In this document: positions 34,385 through 44,121 of the stretch, one piece after another
Position numbering within the stretch: the stretch's first letter is position 1
Layout of the letters: every line of letters starts with the position of its first letter
Source: Candidatus Lachnoclostridium avicola
GTDB taxonomy: Bacteria; Bacillota; Clostridia; Lachnospirales; Lachnospiraceae
NCBI GenBank assembly: GCA_019114465.1
Contig: DXFM01000014.1
Location: forward strand, 1 to 64,000
Length of the DNA: 64,000 bases
Direction of reading: 5' to 3'
Notes under the pieces: model-generated
Database searches by the model: none
Told to the model about the DNA's origin: nothing
What the model saw: only the letters and a program-made list of their open reading frames with translations
Position numbers and translations under genes: made by a program

Positions 34385-36601
34385 ATGAAGTTTCATTTTC
34401 ACCATAAAAAGGACAGGGAGGCGGGCGGAGCCGCCGGGGGAAAATTTGACCTTCCCGGATTTATCATCCGGAGAAGCCGGGCCATAGAGAAATGCTTTAT
34501 TCTGGCGGTCCTTATATCCGCGGTGATGGCTCCCTTTGTGAATGTGAACTATGATCTGACGGAATATCTGCCGGACACGGTCCAGTCACGGCAGGGCCTG
34601 AATATTATGGAGGAAACTTTCGGCTATCCGGGAACGGCCAGGGTGATGATCAAGGATGTGACCCTGTACGAGGCGAAGGCTTATAAGGACCGTCTGGAAA
34701 AGGTGGACGGCGTGGATCAGATTCTGTGGCTGGACACGGCTGCCAATGTGTTTTCCGGGGAGGGATTCATCGATTACACTTCCATTGACGAATATTATAA
34801 AGATAACTGCGCGGTGATGGATATCACCTTTGACGAAGGAGATACCAGCCGGAGAACTTCCCGGGCTATTGATGAGATGAGGGAGATCACCGGGGACAAA
34901 GGCTATTATGTGGGGATGGCGGTGCAGGACAAATCTGTGGCGGAAAACGTCCAGGAAGAGATGCAGATGATTCTGGTTATCGGAGTTGCCATGATTTTTC
35001 TGGTCCTGTGCGTCACCACCAACTCCTGGATAGAACCTTTTTTATACCTGACGGTTATGGGTGTCGCGGTGGTGATCAACAAGGGCACCAATATTTTCCT
35101 GGGAGAGATCTCTTTCCTGACCAACAGCGTGTCGGCGGTGCTGCAGCTGGCGGTTTCCATGGATTATTCCATTTTCCTGATTCACGCTTTTACCCGGTAT
35201 AAAAAGGCGGGTATGGGACAGACGGAGGCGCTGCGGGCCGCCATTGACGAGGCTCTGAATTCTATTTTTGCCAGCAGCCTGACCACTATTGTCGGCTTTC
35301 TGGTGCTGGTGTTCATGAAGTTCAGCATCGGCTTTGACATGGGCATTGTGCTGGCGAAGGGGATTGTGTGCAGTCTGCTCACTGTGGTGCTCTTCATGCC
35401 GGCCATGATCCTGCGGCTGGCCAAATGGATGGACCGGACGGCCCACCGGCCGTTTCTGCCGGAGTTTGACCGGCTCAGCCGGGGAATCTTTAAAATGCGG
35501 TATGTGGTGCTGGCAGTGGTGGCGGTGCTCACGGTGCCGGCCTATACCGCTCAGGGGATGAATTCCTACATGTACGGAAATGACTCGGTGGGAGCGGGAG
35601 AAGGCACGGAGGTGTACGCCGATGAGCAGGAGATTGATCAGATCTTTGGCAGGAGCAACATGATGATGGCTCTGGTGCCGTCGGGGGACAACGTGAAGGA
35701 GCGGGAGTTTGCCGACGAGATCAGCGACCTGCCCTACACCAAATCGGTGCTGTCCCTGTCCCAGACTCTGCCTCAGGGGGTGCCGGAGAGCTTCCTCCCG
35801 GAGAGCGTCACCGGTCTGCTCCACGATGAGAGCGGCTGGTCTCGGATTCTCATTTACGTGCGCTCTAAGGGAGAGAGTGAGAAGGCCTTCCAGTATTCCG
35901 ACGAGATCCAGTCCATCATGAAGAAATACTATCCGGAGGAATCTTATCTGGTGGGGGCCACGCCGTCCACCCAGGATATTAAGACCACTATCACGGCGGA
36001 CTACAGCCGGGTCAACACCCTGTCTCTTATAGGCGTATTTGTGGTGGTGATGTTCAGCTTCCGGTCTGTGCTCATTCCCATTATCACCATGATCCCCATT
36101 GAGGTGGCCATATTTATCAATATGGCAGTGCCCTACATCGCCGGGGAGACCATGATCTTTATAGGATACATCATTGTGAGCAGCATTCAGCTGGGGGCCA
36201 CCGTGGATTACGCCATTCTGACCACCAACAATTACATAGCCTGCCGGAAGGAGCTGGACAAAAATGCGGCTGCGGTGGAAACCTTAAAGCGGAGCATTCC
36301 CTCCATCCTGACTTCCGGTTCGATCCTCACCATTGTGGGATATATTCTGTACCACGTTTCGTCCATCGCCGCCATCGGCGATATGGGACACCTCATCGGC
36401 CGGGGAGCCATTCTCAGCATGATTCTGGTGTGCACCCTGATGCCGGCTCTTCTGGTGCTGGGAGACCGGATTCTGATGAACAGTGAGCTGGATATGATCC
36501 GGGAGTTTTTCCGGAAGCGGAGAGAGAGGAGAGGATTCGGGCGAAAAAAGACGGCGGCTGAGCCGGATGCCTGTGAGGAGGAAAAAAGGGATGAGAGATA
36601 G
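34385..36601 (+). CDS. MMPL/RND-family membrane transporter
   Basis: 738 residues, RBS GGAGGAG. Two halves, each with one large extracellular loop and about six helices. Helix clusters at about 35-55 and 190-340, then 395-410 and 545-720, are visible, with the RND core SVSAVLQLAVSMDYSIFL and GATVDYAILTTN, both with the Asp-Tyr of the proton relay. MMPL proteins in Gram-positives export lipids or small molecules or act with a partner. The next gene overlaps by 11 bases and encodes a long secreted helical protein, so the two form one complex or pathway. Confidence 0.92.
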   Translation: MKFHFHHKKDREAGGAAGGKFDLPGFIIRRSRAIEKCFILAVLISAVMAPFVNVNYDLTEYLPDTVQSRQGLNIMEETFGYPGTARVMIKDVTLYEAKAYKDRLEKVDGVDQILWLDTAANVFSGEGFIDYTSIDEYYKDNCAVMDITFDEGDTSRRTSRAIDEMREITGDKGYYVGMAVQDKSVAENVQEEMQMILVIGVAMIFLVLCVTTNSWIEPFLYLTVMGVAVVINKGTNIFLGEISFLTNSVSAVLQLAVSMDYSIFLIHAFTRYKKAGMGQTEALRAAIDEALNSIFASSLTTIVGFLVLVFMKFSIGFDMGIVLAKGIVCSLLTVVLFMPAMILRLAKWMDRTAHRPFLPEFDRLSRGIFKMRYVVLAVVAVLTVPAYTAQGMNSYMYGNDSVGAGEGTEVYADEQEIDQIFGRSNMMMALVPSGDNVKEREFADEISDLPYTKSVLSLSQTLPQGVPESFLPESVTGLLHDESGWSRILIYVRSKGESEKAFQYSDEIQSIMKKYYPEESYLVGATPSTQDIKTTITADYSRVNTLSLIGVFVVVMFSFRSVLIPIITMIPIEVAIFINMAVPYIAGETMIFIGYIIVSSIQLGATVDYAILTTNNYIACRKELDKNAAAVETLKRSIPSILTSGSILTIVGYILYHVSSIAAIGDMGHLIGRGAILSMILVCTLMPALLVLGDRILMNSELDMIREFFRKRRERRGFGRKKTAAEPDACEEEKRDER

Positions 36602-38780
36602 AAAATTCGGAAAGAAAAGCAGACGGGCAGCCGCGGCGGGACTGGCGGCGGTGATGACTATTTTGAGCGCAGTCCCTGCAGAAACGGGGCTGGCGGCGGA
36701 GCCGGCGGTCTCTGTGGATGAGACCATGTATGTGAACCTGGATTATTACGGGGCAAAGACCGGAGTGAGCGTGGTCAAGGGATGCACCACCAACGGAGTC
36801 CAGTCCTATACCGATTACGGTGCCTACGAAAAAGTGGTGAATATGACGGACAGCCGCCAGCCGGCGACGGATGGGGATGGGGTGACCTGGGAGTTTGACG
36901 GGGAAAATGAGCGGTTCTACTATGAGGGAGTGATGAACCCGGAGCAGGTGGAGCTGCCCTGGACTTTTGACGTCTCCTACAAGCTGAACGGAGTGGAAAA
37001 ACGGGCGGAGGACCTGGCGGGGGCCTCAGGACTGATCGAGATCCATGTGGCGGCAGAGCCCAACGAGCTGGCGGAGGAATATTACAAAAATAATATGATC
37101 CTCTCCGTGGTCTTTCCGGTGGATATGGCAAAGTGCTACAGCGTGGATGCCCCGGGAGCCCAGCTTCAGAGTGTGGGCACGGAGAGTGTTGCCGTATTTA
37201 TGGCCCTTCCGGGGGAGGAAGGAGATTTCACCATCCGCATAGGTACAGACGACTATGAGAGCATCGGGGTCCTGATGATGATGGTGCCGGGGCGGCTGGA
37301 CGCCCTGAACAATATCAAGGATCTGAAGGAGGCGAAAGATACCTGGCGGGAGGATGGGAATCAGATGTATGAGAGCATTGACGCTCTTCTGGGAACCCTG
37401 GAATCCATGAAAGGAGATGTGGGCCAGGTAAAGGAAGGACTTACGTCTCTGGACCGGGCCAGGGAGATCGTCAGCGGCAGCCGTCCTTCCCTGGAGAGCA
37501 GCGCCGACGCGGCTTTAAATGAGCTGGATCAGCTGACGGTGTGGACGGCGGCTCTGGTTCCTTATTTGCAGACGGCCAGACAGGCGGTGACGGACATCAA
37601 CAATGATACCACCCGCATGTCGGGTACCATGTACGACCTGGAAGGGGAGTTGGATGACCTGTACGGGCGGCTGGGCGGCCTGAGAGACAATCTGAGAAAG
37701 ATTTCCCGCTCCATTCCCACCATCAGCCAGGAGGAGAAAGAAGCTCTCCTGACGGCAATTCAGGAGGAGGCAGCCGGGGCTGCAGGAGCGGTGGAACAGA
37801 TTAAGGCGCTTTTGGACCAGCTGGAAAACGACTGGGCCGCTGCGGAGGGCGGATGGAGTGATCTGGACGAGAGCCTCTCCTATGCCAGATCCGGCAGCTA
37901 CAGCGGGACGGGAGATTCCCGCGAAGATCCCACAGCGACTCCGTCGGAAGAGCCCTATTGGATTCCGGAGGAAGTGGATGAAGAGTATGGGGCCATGGAC
38001 AGCGATCTGGAGCTTCTGCGGGGCAACGCCTATCTGGAAGAGGTGAGAGCCATGCTGAATCAGGTGGAAGGGATTCTGGGAGACGCCAGAGCCGTTCAGG
38101 GGACGGCGTCCGCGGTGATCGACCAGGTGAATGGGGTGCTTCTCACCGCCCAGGACACAGCGGATGACACGGCGAAGGTGCTGTCTTCCCTGGGCGGTTC
38201 CACGGAACAGCTGGTGTATCTGCTGGATGATATGAGAAGTCTGATTGACACAGTGGACGGGTATGTGCCGGACATGATGGAGGCCCTTCGGTCCACGGAG
38301 GATCTGATGACAGGCTTGAGCCGCACCATAGACAGCACCCACAGCTTCCTCTCCGTGGTGGAAAACACCCTGAAGGAAGCGGGGGATTCCCTGGATGAGG
38401 GAACCCGGGCCACCCTTCAGGGGGCGGTGGACCTTCTGGACAAGAGCCTGCAGATGCTGGACGACGCGGGAGATGTGCGGTCCGCGGGGGCGGATATGAA
38501 GACCACCCTGGACGAGCAGCTGGACAAATTTGAGGAGGAGAACAATTTTCTCAACATGGATCCGGAGGCGGAGATGATCTCCTTCACCTCGGAGAAAAAT
38601 CCGGAACCCAACAGCCTGCAGATCATCGTCCGCACCGACGAGATCAGCGAGGACACCAGTCCCACGGATATTTCCGATGAGGAGAGCGGGGAAACGGCGG
38701 ACGAGGGGCCGTTTCAGCGGATGTGGAACGTCTTTGTGAAAATCTTTCAGGCCATTGTGGATATCTTTAAAAACCGCTGA
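36591..38780 (+). CDS. Secreted helical protein, partner of the MMPL transporter
   Basis: 729 residues from the ATG at 36591, which follows GAGGAGG inside the MMPL gene. A basic N-terminus and signal peptide (about 1-40) are followed by a beta-rich N-terminal domain (about 45-240) and a long alpha-helical region rich in Leu, Asp, Glu and Ala (about 250-690) that resembles YhgE/Pip-like extracellular stalks. A Gly/Ser/Pro-rich break near residue 445 separates two helical halves. There is no clear membrane anchor at the C-terminus, only an amphipathic FQRMWNVFVKIFQAIV stretch. Function is unknown. Confidence 0.8.
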   Translation: MRDRKFGKKSRRAAAAGLAAVMTILSAVPAETGLAAEPAVSVDETMYVNLDYYGAKTGVSVVKGCTTNGVQSYTDYGAYEKVVNMTDSRQPATDGDGVTWEFDGENERFYYEGVMNPEQVELPWTFDVSYKLNGVEKRAEDLAGASGLIEIHVAAEPNELAEEYYKNNMILSVVFPVDMAKCYSVDAPGAQLQSVGTESVAVFMALPGEEGDFTIRIGTDDYESIGVLMMMVPGRLDALNNIKDLKEAKDTWREDGNQMYESIDALLGTLESMKGDVGQVKEGLTSLDRAREIVSGSRPSLESSADAALNELDQLTVWTAALVPYLQTARQAVTDINNDTTRMSGTMYDLEGELDDLYGRLGGLRDNLRKISRSIPTISQEEKEALLTAIQEEAAGAAGAVEQIKALLDQLENDWAAAEGGWSDLDESLSYARSGSYSGTGDSREDPTATPSEEPYWIPEEVDEEYGAMDSDLELLRGNAYLEEVRAMLNQVEGILGDARAVQGTASAVIDQVNGVLLTAQDTADDTAKVLSSLGGSTEQLVYLLDDMRSLIDTVDGYVPDMMEALRSTEDLMTGLSRTIDSTHSFLSVVENTLKEAGDSLDEGTRATLQGAVDLLDKSLQMLDDAGDVRSAGADMKTTLDEQLDKFEEENNFLNMDPEAEMISFTSEKNPEPNSLQIIVRTDEISEDTSPTDISDEESGETADEGPFQRMWNVFVKIFQAIVDIFKNR

Positions 38781-38838
38781 CAGGCCGGTGGATAAACTGG
38801 GAACGCATTTGGCGGAAGAACGAAAAACTAAAAACCGT

Positions 38839-40776
38839 TCAGGCAAATCTGGCGAAGGCTTCCGATACGGCCCTGGCGTTTGCCAGGTAGCGGTCCGCCA
38901 CGTAGGCCAGGTCAGAGGCGGAGTCCGGCCCGGAGCCGTCCCCCGGTTCCGACTGTTCAAAACGGGCCGGAAGGGGGGAGGTATTTCCTTTTGTAAAATG
39001 TCTCTGGCATTCCGTGGCCAGGCGCAGAAGCTGCGCCTGGTCTTTTTCATCCGTCTCATCCAGCTGAAGCAGAAATTCGATCTGCTCCAGCTCGGAGAAC
39101 ACCTGCCACATGGTGATCAGGGCGCGGCGGTCCATCTCCTTCTGAGGGGAGGACGGCTGCTGATTGATATAGGAGAAGGCCTCTCCGTAGACCATGTAAA
39201 AATAAGTGAGGATTTCCCTGGCTATGGACAGATCCGCCCATCCCGTGATGGTCCGCCGTATAATGTCCCAGTAGGCGTTGTGAAGGCGGAACATCTGGTG
39301 GATGTTGAGGCGGAATAAGGTGTTCCTGCTGGTGGAAAATACACAGTGGTTGACCGCGAACACCAGCACCATGGCCGCCAGCACGCAGATCAGACGCACG
39401 GAGATGGCGGTGTTCTGGGGGATGGACATGGAAGTTAAGGTCAGGGCGTAGCAGGTGGAAAAAATGGGATGGTTCCAGGTCCCCGGGGTGGCGCAGTACA
39501 TAATGGACAGATTGGCCAGGGCAAAGATGAACTGGCTTACAGTACTGGTCAGGTGGGGCAGGATCAGGTACACCAGCACGCAGCCGATGGCTGTGCCCAC
39601 CGGCCGGGTGCGGGCCCGTTTGTCACTCTCCTCATAAGCTGGCATGAGCATGATGAAGGCGTTCATGGGAAGCCAGTAGGAGTGGGTGATGTCCACCAGA
39701 TAGCTGATGGTATAGCTCACGGTCATGAGTACGGACAGACGGGTGGCGAAGCGGATCTCGAAGGATTCCGGGGAACAGCGGCGGAGAAAAGAGACCGCCA
39801 GCTCTTCCAGACTGGTTTTCTGCCAGGACGAGACGATGGGTACCGGTTCCGTCACATCCTTTAAAATCAGAATCATCATATGGAGAAAGCTGCGGAAGAA
39901 GATTCTCAGCCGTCCGTTTGTCAGGTGCATGCCGTTCAGAAGTTCCCTGGCTTCTGAGATCAGAGCCTGATTGTCGTCGGGGGAGATCTGTTCCTGGACT
40001 TTTTTCACGTAGAGAGCCAGGCGGTGGATGGCTTCCATATGGGCCTGGTCCACCTCGTTTTTCCAGGAGGTATTGGCCGCCAGGTAGGAGGCCCGCTGAA
40101 ACAGGATGGCGAACATGTCGTACAGCTTTACCGTACTGCGCCTCGGGCTGAAGAAACGGTGGCCGGAGTAGGAGAGAGTGTGGAATTTCAGTTCCAGGCT
40201 CCGGAGCCGGGAGACCGTGTCCTCCGACAGCTTTCCGGCGGCCATCAGATCCATCAGGTCCGCCAGTTCCCCCAGCCCCACGTGGATATCCTTCCAGGGG
40301 ACGGCGGGACGGCGGAACATTTTGGCGTAGAACTGAAGGGCCAGGGCCAGAGCCGTCACGGCGATGGCGAGAATGATCAGCTCCAGGGTGATGGTGTCGG
40401 CTGTGGGAGGCCGCATCTCCAGGAATACAAACATCATGGCGTAGGAAAAATAGCCCTTCGGATTAAACTGGGAGCTGTGGATGAACACCAGCAGGAAGGG
40501 CACCGTAAAGTTCAGTAAAATGCAGAACGTCAGGCTGAAGGAGGAGACATAGGCAAGAAAACACAGCAGAAAGCTGTTGAACAGCAGCCGTATGTAGAAG
40601 AAAATAGTATGGTCCTTCAGCCGCTGACTCTGAAAGAACGAGGTGAAGATGGACACCACAACCGCGTATCTGGTGCCGAAGAGTCCAACAATGATGGAAT
40701 AGAGAAAAAAGAAAAACGATATGGCGGGAAGTCCCTTAAGGATCCGCTTTCTTATGGTTTCAAAAATTGGATTCAT
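38839..40776 (-). CDS. FUSC/ArAE-type membrane protein
   Basis: 645 residues. Two membrane blocks of five or six helices each (about 15-150 and 350-480) are separated by a cytoplasmic helical domain, as in YccS/FUSC proteins (fusaric acid resistance, aromatic acid exporters). The second block has SYLVDITHSYWLPMNAFIML and the cluster YEESDKRARTRPVGTAIGC, which is the FUSC signature region (ARTRPVGT). The start ATG overlaps the stop of the upstream LysR gene (ATGA), so the two are cotranscribed. Exported substrate unknown. Confidence 0.9.
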   Translation of the reverse strand: MNPIFETIRKRILKGLPAISFFFFLYSIIVGLFGTRYAVVVSIFTSFFQSQRLKDHTIFFYIRLLFNSFLLCFLAYVSSFSLTFCILLNFTVPFLLVFIHSSQFNPKGYFSYAMMFVFLEMRPPTADTITLELIILAIAVTALALALQFYAKMFRRPAVPWKDIHVGLGELADLMDLMAAGKLSEDTVSRLRSLELKFHTLSYSGHRFFSPRRSTVKLYDMFAILFQRASYLAANTSWKNEVDQAHMEAIHRLALYVKKVQEQISPDDNQALISEARELLNGMHLTNGRLRIFFRSFLHMMILILKDVTEPVPIVSSWQKTSLEELAVSFLRRCSPESFEIRFATRLSVLMTVSYTISYLVDITHSYWLPMNAFIMLMPAYEESDKRARTRPVGTAIGCVLVYLILPHLTSTVSQFIFALANLSIMYCATPGTWNHPIFSTCYALTLTSMSIPQNTAISVRLICVLAAMVLVFAVNHCVFSTSRNTLFRLNIHQMFRLHNAYWDIIRRTITGWADLSIAREILTYFYMVYGEAFSYINQQPSSPQKEMDRRALITMWQVFSELEQIEFLLQLDETDEKDQAQLLRLATECQRHFTKGNTSPLPARFEQSEPGDGSGPDSASDLAYVADRYLANARAVSEAFARFA

Positions 40777-41666
40777 ACAGCACCCCCCTGCCCGGCTCCC
40801 GCCAGCTTCAAAAACTCAGACATTTCCCTGGTCACCCATTTGTCCTTGTGGTAGACCACCTGCCGCCAGGTCTGCATGTGAAAGTCCTTCACCGTCAGAG
40901 GGGTCAGAACGCCTGCTTCCACGTCCTTTTTTATGGAAAACAGGGGAAGGAGGGACAGACCCTCATTTTCCCGGAGCATCTGGAGAATAAAGTCGGTGTT
41001 GCCGATTTCCAGAAACGGGCGGATCTTCTTTCCGTGGGCCGCCAGGTATCCGTCCAGAATGCTGCGGTAGCTGGCTGCCTTTTCCGTGAGCAGGAAAGGC
41101 TGGGAGATGACCTGGTCCAGGGTGAGGTCCTTCTGCCCGGCGAAAGGGTGGTCCGATGAGGCCACAAACACGATTTCCTCCGGCTCCTCCAGCACCTTGA
41201 TCCATCTCCGGTCGTAGAGGCGTTTGTCCAGAAAGTATACAATATCCAGAGCGTTCTCATTCATCATTTCCAGAAGCGTTCTCGGGGAATCGATGACGAT
41301 GCTGACGCTGACCTGGGGAAACAGGCGGTGATATTTGGCGAGAATGGGGGGAATGACGGAGGAGCAAAGAGATTCGATGGTTCCCAGGGTCAGGGTTCCG
41401 GTGAGCTCTCTGGTGGCCGCCATGGCGTCCTTGATCTTTTCCAGATCGTGGGTCAGGGTGACGGCATAGCGGTAGAACAGCTCCCCCTGATAAGTCAGGC
41501 TGACCTGCTTCCCGATCCGGTCAAAGAGACGGACTCCCAGCTCCGATTCCAGATGCTTGATCTGAATGGTGACAGCTCCCTGGGAGTAGTCCAGTTTTTT
41601 GGCGGCTTTTGAAAAACTCTTCAGCTGCGCCGCCTGCAGAAAGGTGGTGATTTCACGGAATTCCAC
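40773..41666 (-). CDS. LysR-family regulator upstream of FUSC gene
   Basis: 297 residues from a GTG at 41666, with AGGAGG seven bases upstream. The HTH is FLQAAQLKSFSKAAKKLDYSQGAVTIQIKHLE. It is coupled to the FUSC gene by overlap and is divergent from cyuA across a 165-base gap that contains a palindrome in the cyuA promoter. It could therefore control both sides. Confidence 0.9.
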   Translation of the reverse strand: MEFREITTFLQAAQLKSFSKAAKKLDYSQGAVTIQIKHLESELGVRLFDRIGKQVSLTYQGELFYRYAVTLTHDLEKIKDAMAATRELTGTLTLGTIESLCSSVIPPILAKYHRLFPQVSVSIVIDSPRTLLEMMNENALDIVYFLDKRLYDRRWIKVLEEPEEIVFVASSDHPFAGQKDLTLDQVISQPFLLTEKAASYRSILDGYLAAHGKKIRPFLEIGNTDFILQMLRENEGLSLLPLFSIKKDVEAGVLTPLTVKDFHMQTWRQVVYHKDKWVTREMSEFLKLAGAGQGGAV

Positions 41667-41724
41667 AGGTGATTCCTCCTGGGACGATTTAAAATATTTA
41701 AACGATTATTTTAAATCCTTAAAT

Positions 41725-41753
41725 TTTACATTTGATAATATTTATCATATAAT
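41725..41753 (+). promoter_or_regulatory. cyuA promoter with a palindrome filling the spacer
   Basis: TTTACA (41725-41730), a 17-base spacer, and a perfect TATAAT (41748-41753). The spacer contains the 15-base palindrome TGATAATATTTATCA (41733-41747), a likely operator for the divergent LysR or another repressor. Confidence 0.7.
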
Positions 41754-41830
41754 ATTGAAAAAGAAAGGTCAATGTGAAATCGGGAAAATGTAAAATCCGT
41801 GTAAAAAAACAGAAGAGGGGAAGGATTCAA

Positions 41831-43108
41831 ATGAAAAAGACGGATGAGAAATACCAGGCATACATAAACATTTTAAAGGAAGAGCTGATCCCGGCTATGG
41901 GGTGCACAGAGCCCATCGCCCTGGCCTACGCGGCCGCTGTGGGTGAGCGGGAGCTGGGAGTTCTTCCGGACCGGGTGGTTGTGGAAGCCAGCGGAAGCAT
42001 CATTAAAAATGTGAAGTCTGTGGTGGTTCCCAACACCGGCCATATGAAAGGCATTGAGGTGGCCGCCGCCGCGGGCATTGTGGCCGGCAATCCGGACAAG
42101 GAGCTGGAGGTAATTGCCCAGGTGACCCCTGAGCAGGTAAAGGAGATCCAGGCGTTTCTGGACACCGCCCAGATCGAGGTAAAGCACGTGGACAACGGTC
42201 TGACCTTTGACATTATCGTGACCATGTACAAAGGGGATTCCTACAGCAAGGTGCGTATTGCCAACTACCACACCAACGTGGTTCACATTGAGAAGGACGG
42301 AGAAATCCGCAAAGAGATCCCGGTGGAGGGAGAGTCCGAGGAAGGCCTGACGGACCGTTCTCTCCTGAATATGGCGGATATCTGGGATTTTGCCAATACA
42401 GTGGACGTGGAAGATATTAAGCCGGTTCTGCAGGTTCAGGAGGATTACAACTGGGCTATCGCGGAAGAAGGCATGAAGAACCAGTACGGGGCCAACGTGG
42501 GCAAGGTACTGCTGGAATCTGTGGGAAACGACGTGGCCACCAGGGCACGGGCCATGGCGGCTGCCGGATCTGACGCCAGAATGGACGGCTGCGAGCTGCC
42601 GGTGGTGATCAATTCCGGAAGCGGCAACCAGGGAATGACCGCTTCTATCCCGGTTCTGGTCTACGCGAAGGAGCTGAAGGTGAGCGAGGAGAAGAAATTC
42701 CGCGCTCTGGCTCTCTCCAACCTGACCGCCATCCATCAGAAGACTCCCATCGGCCGCCTGTCCGCTTTCTGCGGCGCGGTGAGCGCAGGAGCGGGAGCGG
42801 GAGCCGGCATCGCCTATCTGTGCGGCGCTGATTTTGACACGGTCTCCCACACGGTGAGCAACGCTCTTGCCATCGTTTCCGGCATGGTCTGCGACGGGGC
42901 GAAGCCGTCCTGTGCGGGGAAGATCGCCACAGCGGTGGGAGCCGGCATTCTGGGCTATCAGATGTGTATCCGCGGCCAGCGGTTTAACGGCGGGGACGGC
43001 ATCGTGGGAGACACGGTGGACCAGACCATCGCCAATGTGGGCCGGGTAGCCAAGGAAGGAATGAAGGGCACCAACGAGACCATTCTCAAAGTGATGGTCG
43101 GGGAATAA
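41831..43108 (+). CDS. cyuA: L-cysteine desulfidase/serine dehydratase-like protein (CyuA, YhaM, UPF0597)
   Basis: 425 residues from the ATG at 41831 (GAGGGGAAGG upstream); the open frame extends further but has no RBS. The N-terminal GCTEPIALAYAAA motif has the conserved Cys, and the C-terminal half has further conserved Cys in SAFCGAVSAGAGAGAG and MVCDGAKPSCAGKIATAVG that bind an iron-sulphur cluster. CyuA degrades L-cysteine to pyruvate, ammonia and sulphide; some relatives act on serine. It is expressed from its own promoter, next to the LysR gene. Confidence 0.9.
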   Translation: MKKTDEKYQAYINILKEELIPAMGCTEPIALAYAAAVGERELGVLPDRVVVEASGSIIKNVKSVVVPNTGHMKGIEVAAAAGIVAGNPDKELEVIAQVTPEQVKEIQAFLDTAQIEVKHVDNGLTFDIIVTMYKGDSYSKVRIANYHTNVVHIEKDGEIRKEIPVEGESEEGLTDRSLLNMADIWDFANTVDVEDIKPVLQVQEDYNWAIAEEGMKNQYGANVGKVLLESVGNDVATRARAMAAAGSDARMDGCELPVVINSGSGNQGMTASIPVLVYAKELKVSEEKKFRALALSNLTAIHQKTPIGRLSAFCGAVSAGAGAGAGIAYLCGADFDTVSHTVSNALAIVSGMVCDGAKPSCAGKIATAVGAGILGYQMCIRGQRFNGGDGIVGDTVDQTIANVGRVAKEGMKGTNETILKVMVGE

Positions 43109-43111
43109 GGA

Positions 43112-43855
43112 TCAGGTATAGATCCGGGCCTGGAAAAGTTCCAGGGGAATAAAGTGCTTGTTTACAGCCAGTATGACGCCTTCTTTCCCATACAGGTTTT
43201 CCTGTATGAGGAGGAAGGCGTTTTGTTTTGACAGCGTGTATTTCTGGGCGCTGAAATTGCCGGCGTTGGACACGGTCAGGTGGAGAGAGCTGCCGGCGGC
43301 CTGTTCGTAGGCTGCGGTTTCCAGAAACTGCTCCAGCTCCTCCGGCCGGTTTAGGTCGATCTCCAGCCGGGAGACGGCTTCTATGGGCAGAATGGACAGG
43401 GAATAGGCCACGGGGCGGCCGTGGAACTTGTACCAGCGGTCGGCGATGACCACGGCGGCGCAGCGCTGCTTTAAGCTCTCCATAATGGGCTCCGACGGCG
43501 GCTCCAGGCGGAATTCCATCTCCACGCTGTCGGGGCGTTCCCCGCAGCAGGCGTAGACAGGATGACAGAGTGTTTCCAGACCGTGTTTGCCGGAATTAGA
43601 CAGGTTCTCCTGGGCCCGGATGAAATTGCCCTTTCCCCGGATGTTTTTCACAAGGCCGTCGTCGATGAGAAGGGACAGGGCCCGGCGCAGGGTCATACGG
43701 CTCACCCCCATCTGGGCTGCCAGATCCGGTTCGGAGGGAAGCTGGCTTCCCGGCGGATAAACGCCTTCCTGGATCAGGCGGTACAGCCGGTCATAGACCC
43801 GGACATGCTTTAAATTTCTGGCTTTTTCCTTTGCTTTTTCTTCCGCTGGCGTCAT
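43112..43855 (-). CDS. GntR-family regulator with UTRA domain
   Basis: 247 residues, ATG at 43855 after AAAGGAG. The N-terminal winged HTH is VYDRLYRLIQEGVYPPGSQLPSEPDLAAQMGVSRMTLRRALSLLIDDGLV, of the HutC branch, followed by a UTRA ligand domain. It is divergent from the nucleoside operon. Three copies of TTAGACAAGTT flank the two promoters, so it most likely represses both itself and the operon and is released by a nucleoside-derived sugar phosphate. Confidence 0.92.
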   Translation of the reverse strand: MTPAEEKAKEKARNLKHVRVYDRLYRLIQEGVYPPGSQLPSEPDLAAQMGVSRMTLRRALSLLIDDGLVKNIRGKGNFIRAQENLSNSGKHGLETLCHPVYACCGERPDSVEMEFRLEPPSEPIMESLKQRCAAVVIADRWYKFHGRPVAYSLSILPIEAVSRLEIDLNRPEELEQFLETAAYEQAAGSSLHLTVSNAGNFSAQKYTLSKQNAFLLIQENLYGKEGVILAVNKHFIPLELFQARIYT

Positions 43856-43925
43856 GGCTCATGCTCCTTTCCGGCGGGGACGGCCCGGCGGATCCGTTTT
43901 CCGCTCCCCGTATGCCTCACTTATT

Positions 43926-44060
43926 TTAGACAAGTTTATAAAAACATAGTACCTCACACCGGAAGGAATGTCAAGAAATTAGACAAGTTTGCAATACAAG
44001 TCAGAACCGGAAAAATTTCGTGGAAAAACATGGGTGGGCGGGATTGAAATTAGACAAGTT
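43926..44060. promoter_or_regulatory. Three GntR operator copies
   Basis: TTAGACAAGTT occurs at 43926-43936, 43979-43989 and 44050-44060, all in the same orientation. The first is next to the gntR start site, the second lies upstream of its -35 box, and the third fills the promoter spacer of the nucleoside operon. Confidence 0.8.
43946..43974 (-). promoter_or_regulatory. Promoter of the gntR gene
   Basis: On the minus strand TTGACA (43974-43969), a 17-base spacer, and TACTAT (43951-43946). Confidence 0.65.
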
Positions 44061-44072
44061 CCGTGATATTAT
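44044..44072 (+). promoter_or_regulatory. Promoter of the nucleoside catabolic operon
   Basis: TTGAAA (44044-44049), a 17-base spacer that is almost entirely the third operator copy, and TATTAT (44067-44072). A bound GntR protein would block RNA polymerase. Confidence 0.75.
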
Positions 44073-44121
44073 ACAAGTATCAATGAGATGTACAGGAAAA
44101 AAGAGAAAGGAGCGATTTGTG

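Noticed and set aside
37515-39059. 514-codon open frame on the minus strand
   Set aside because: It spans the end of the helical-protein gene and the FUSC gene in other frames and shows no family motif.
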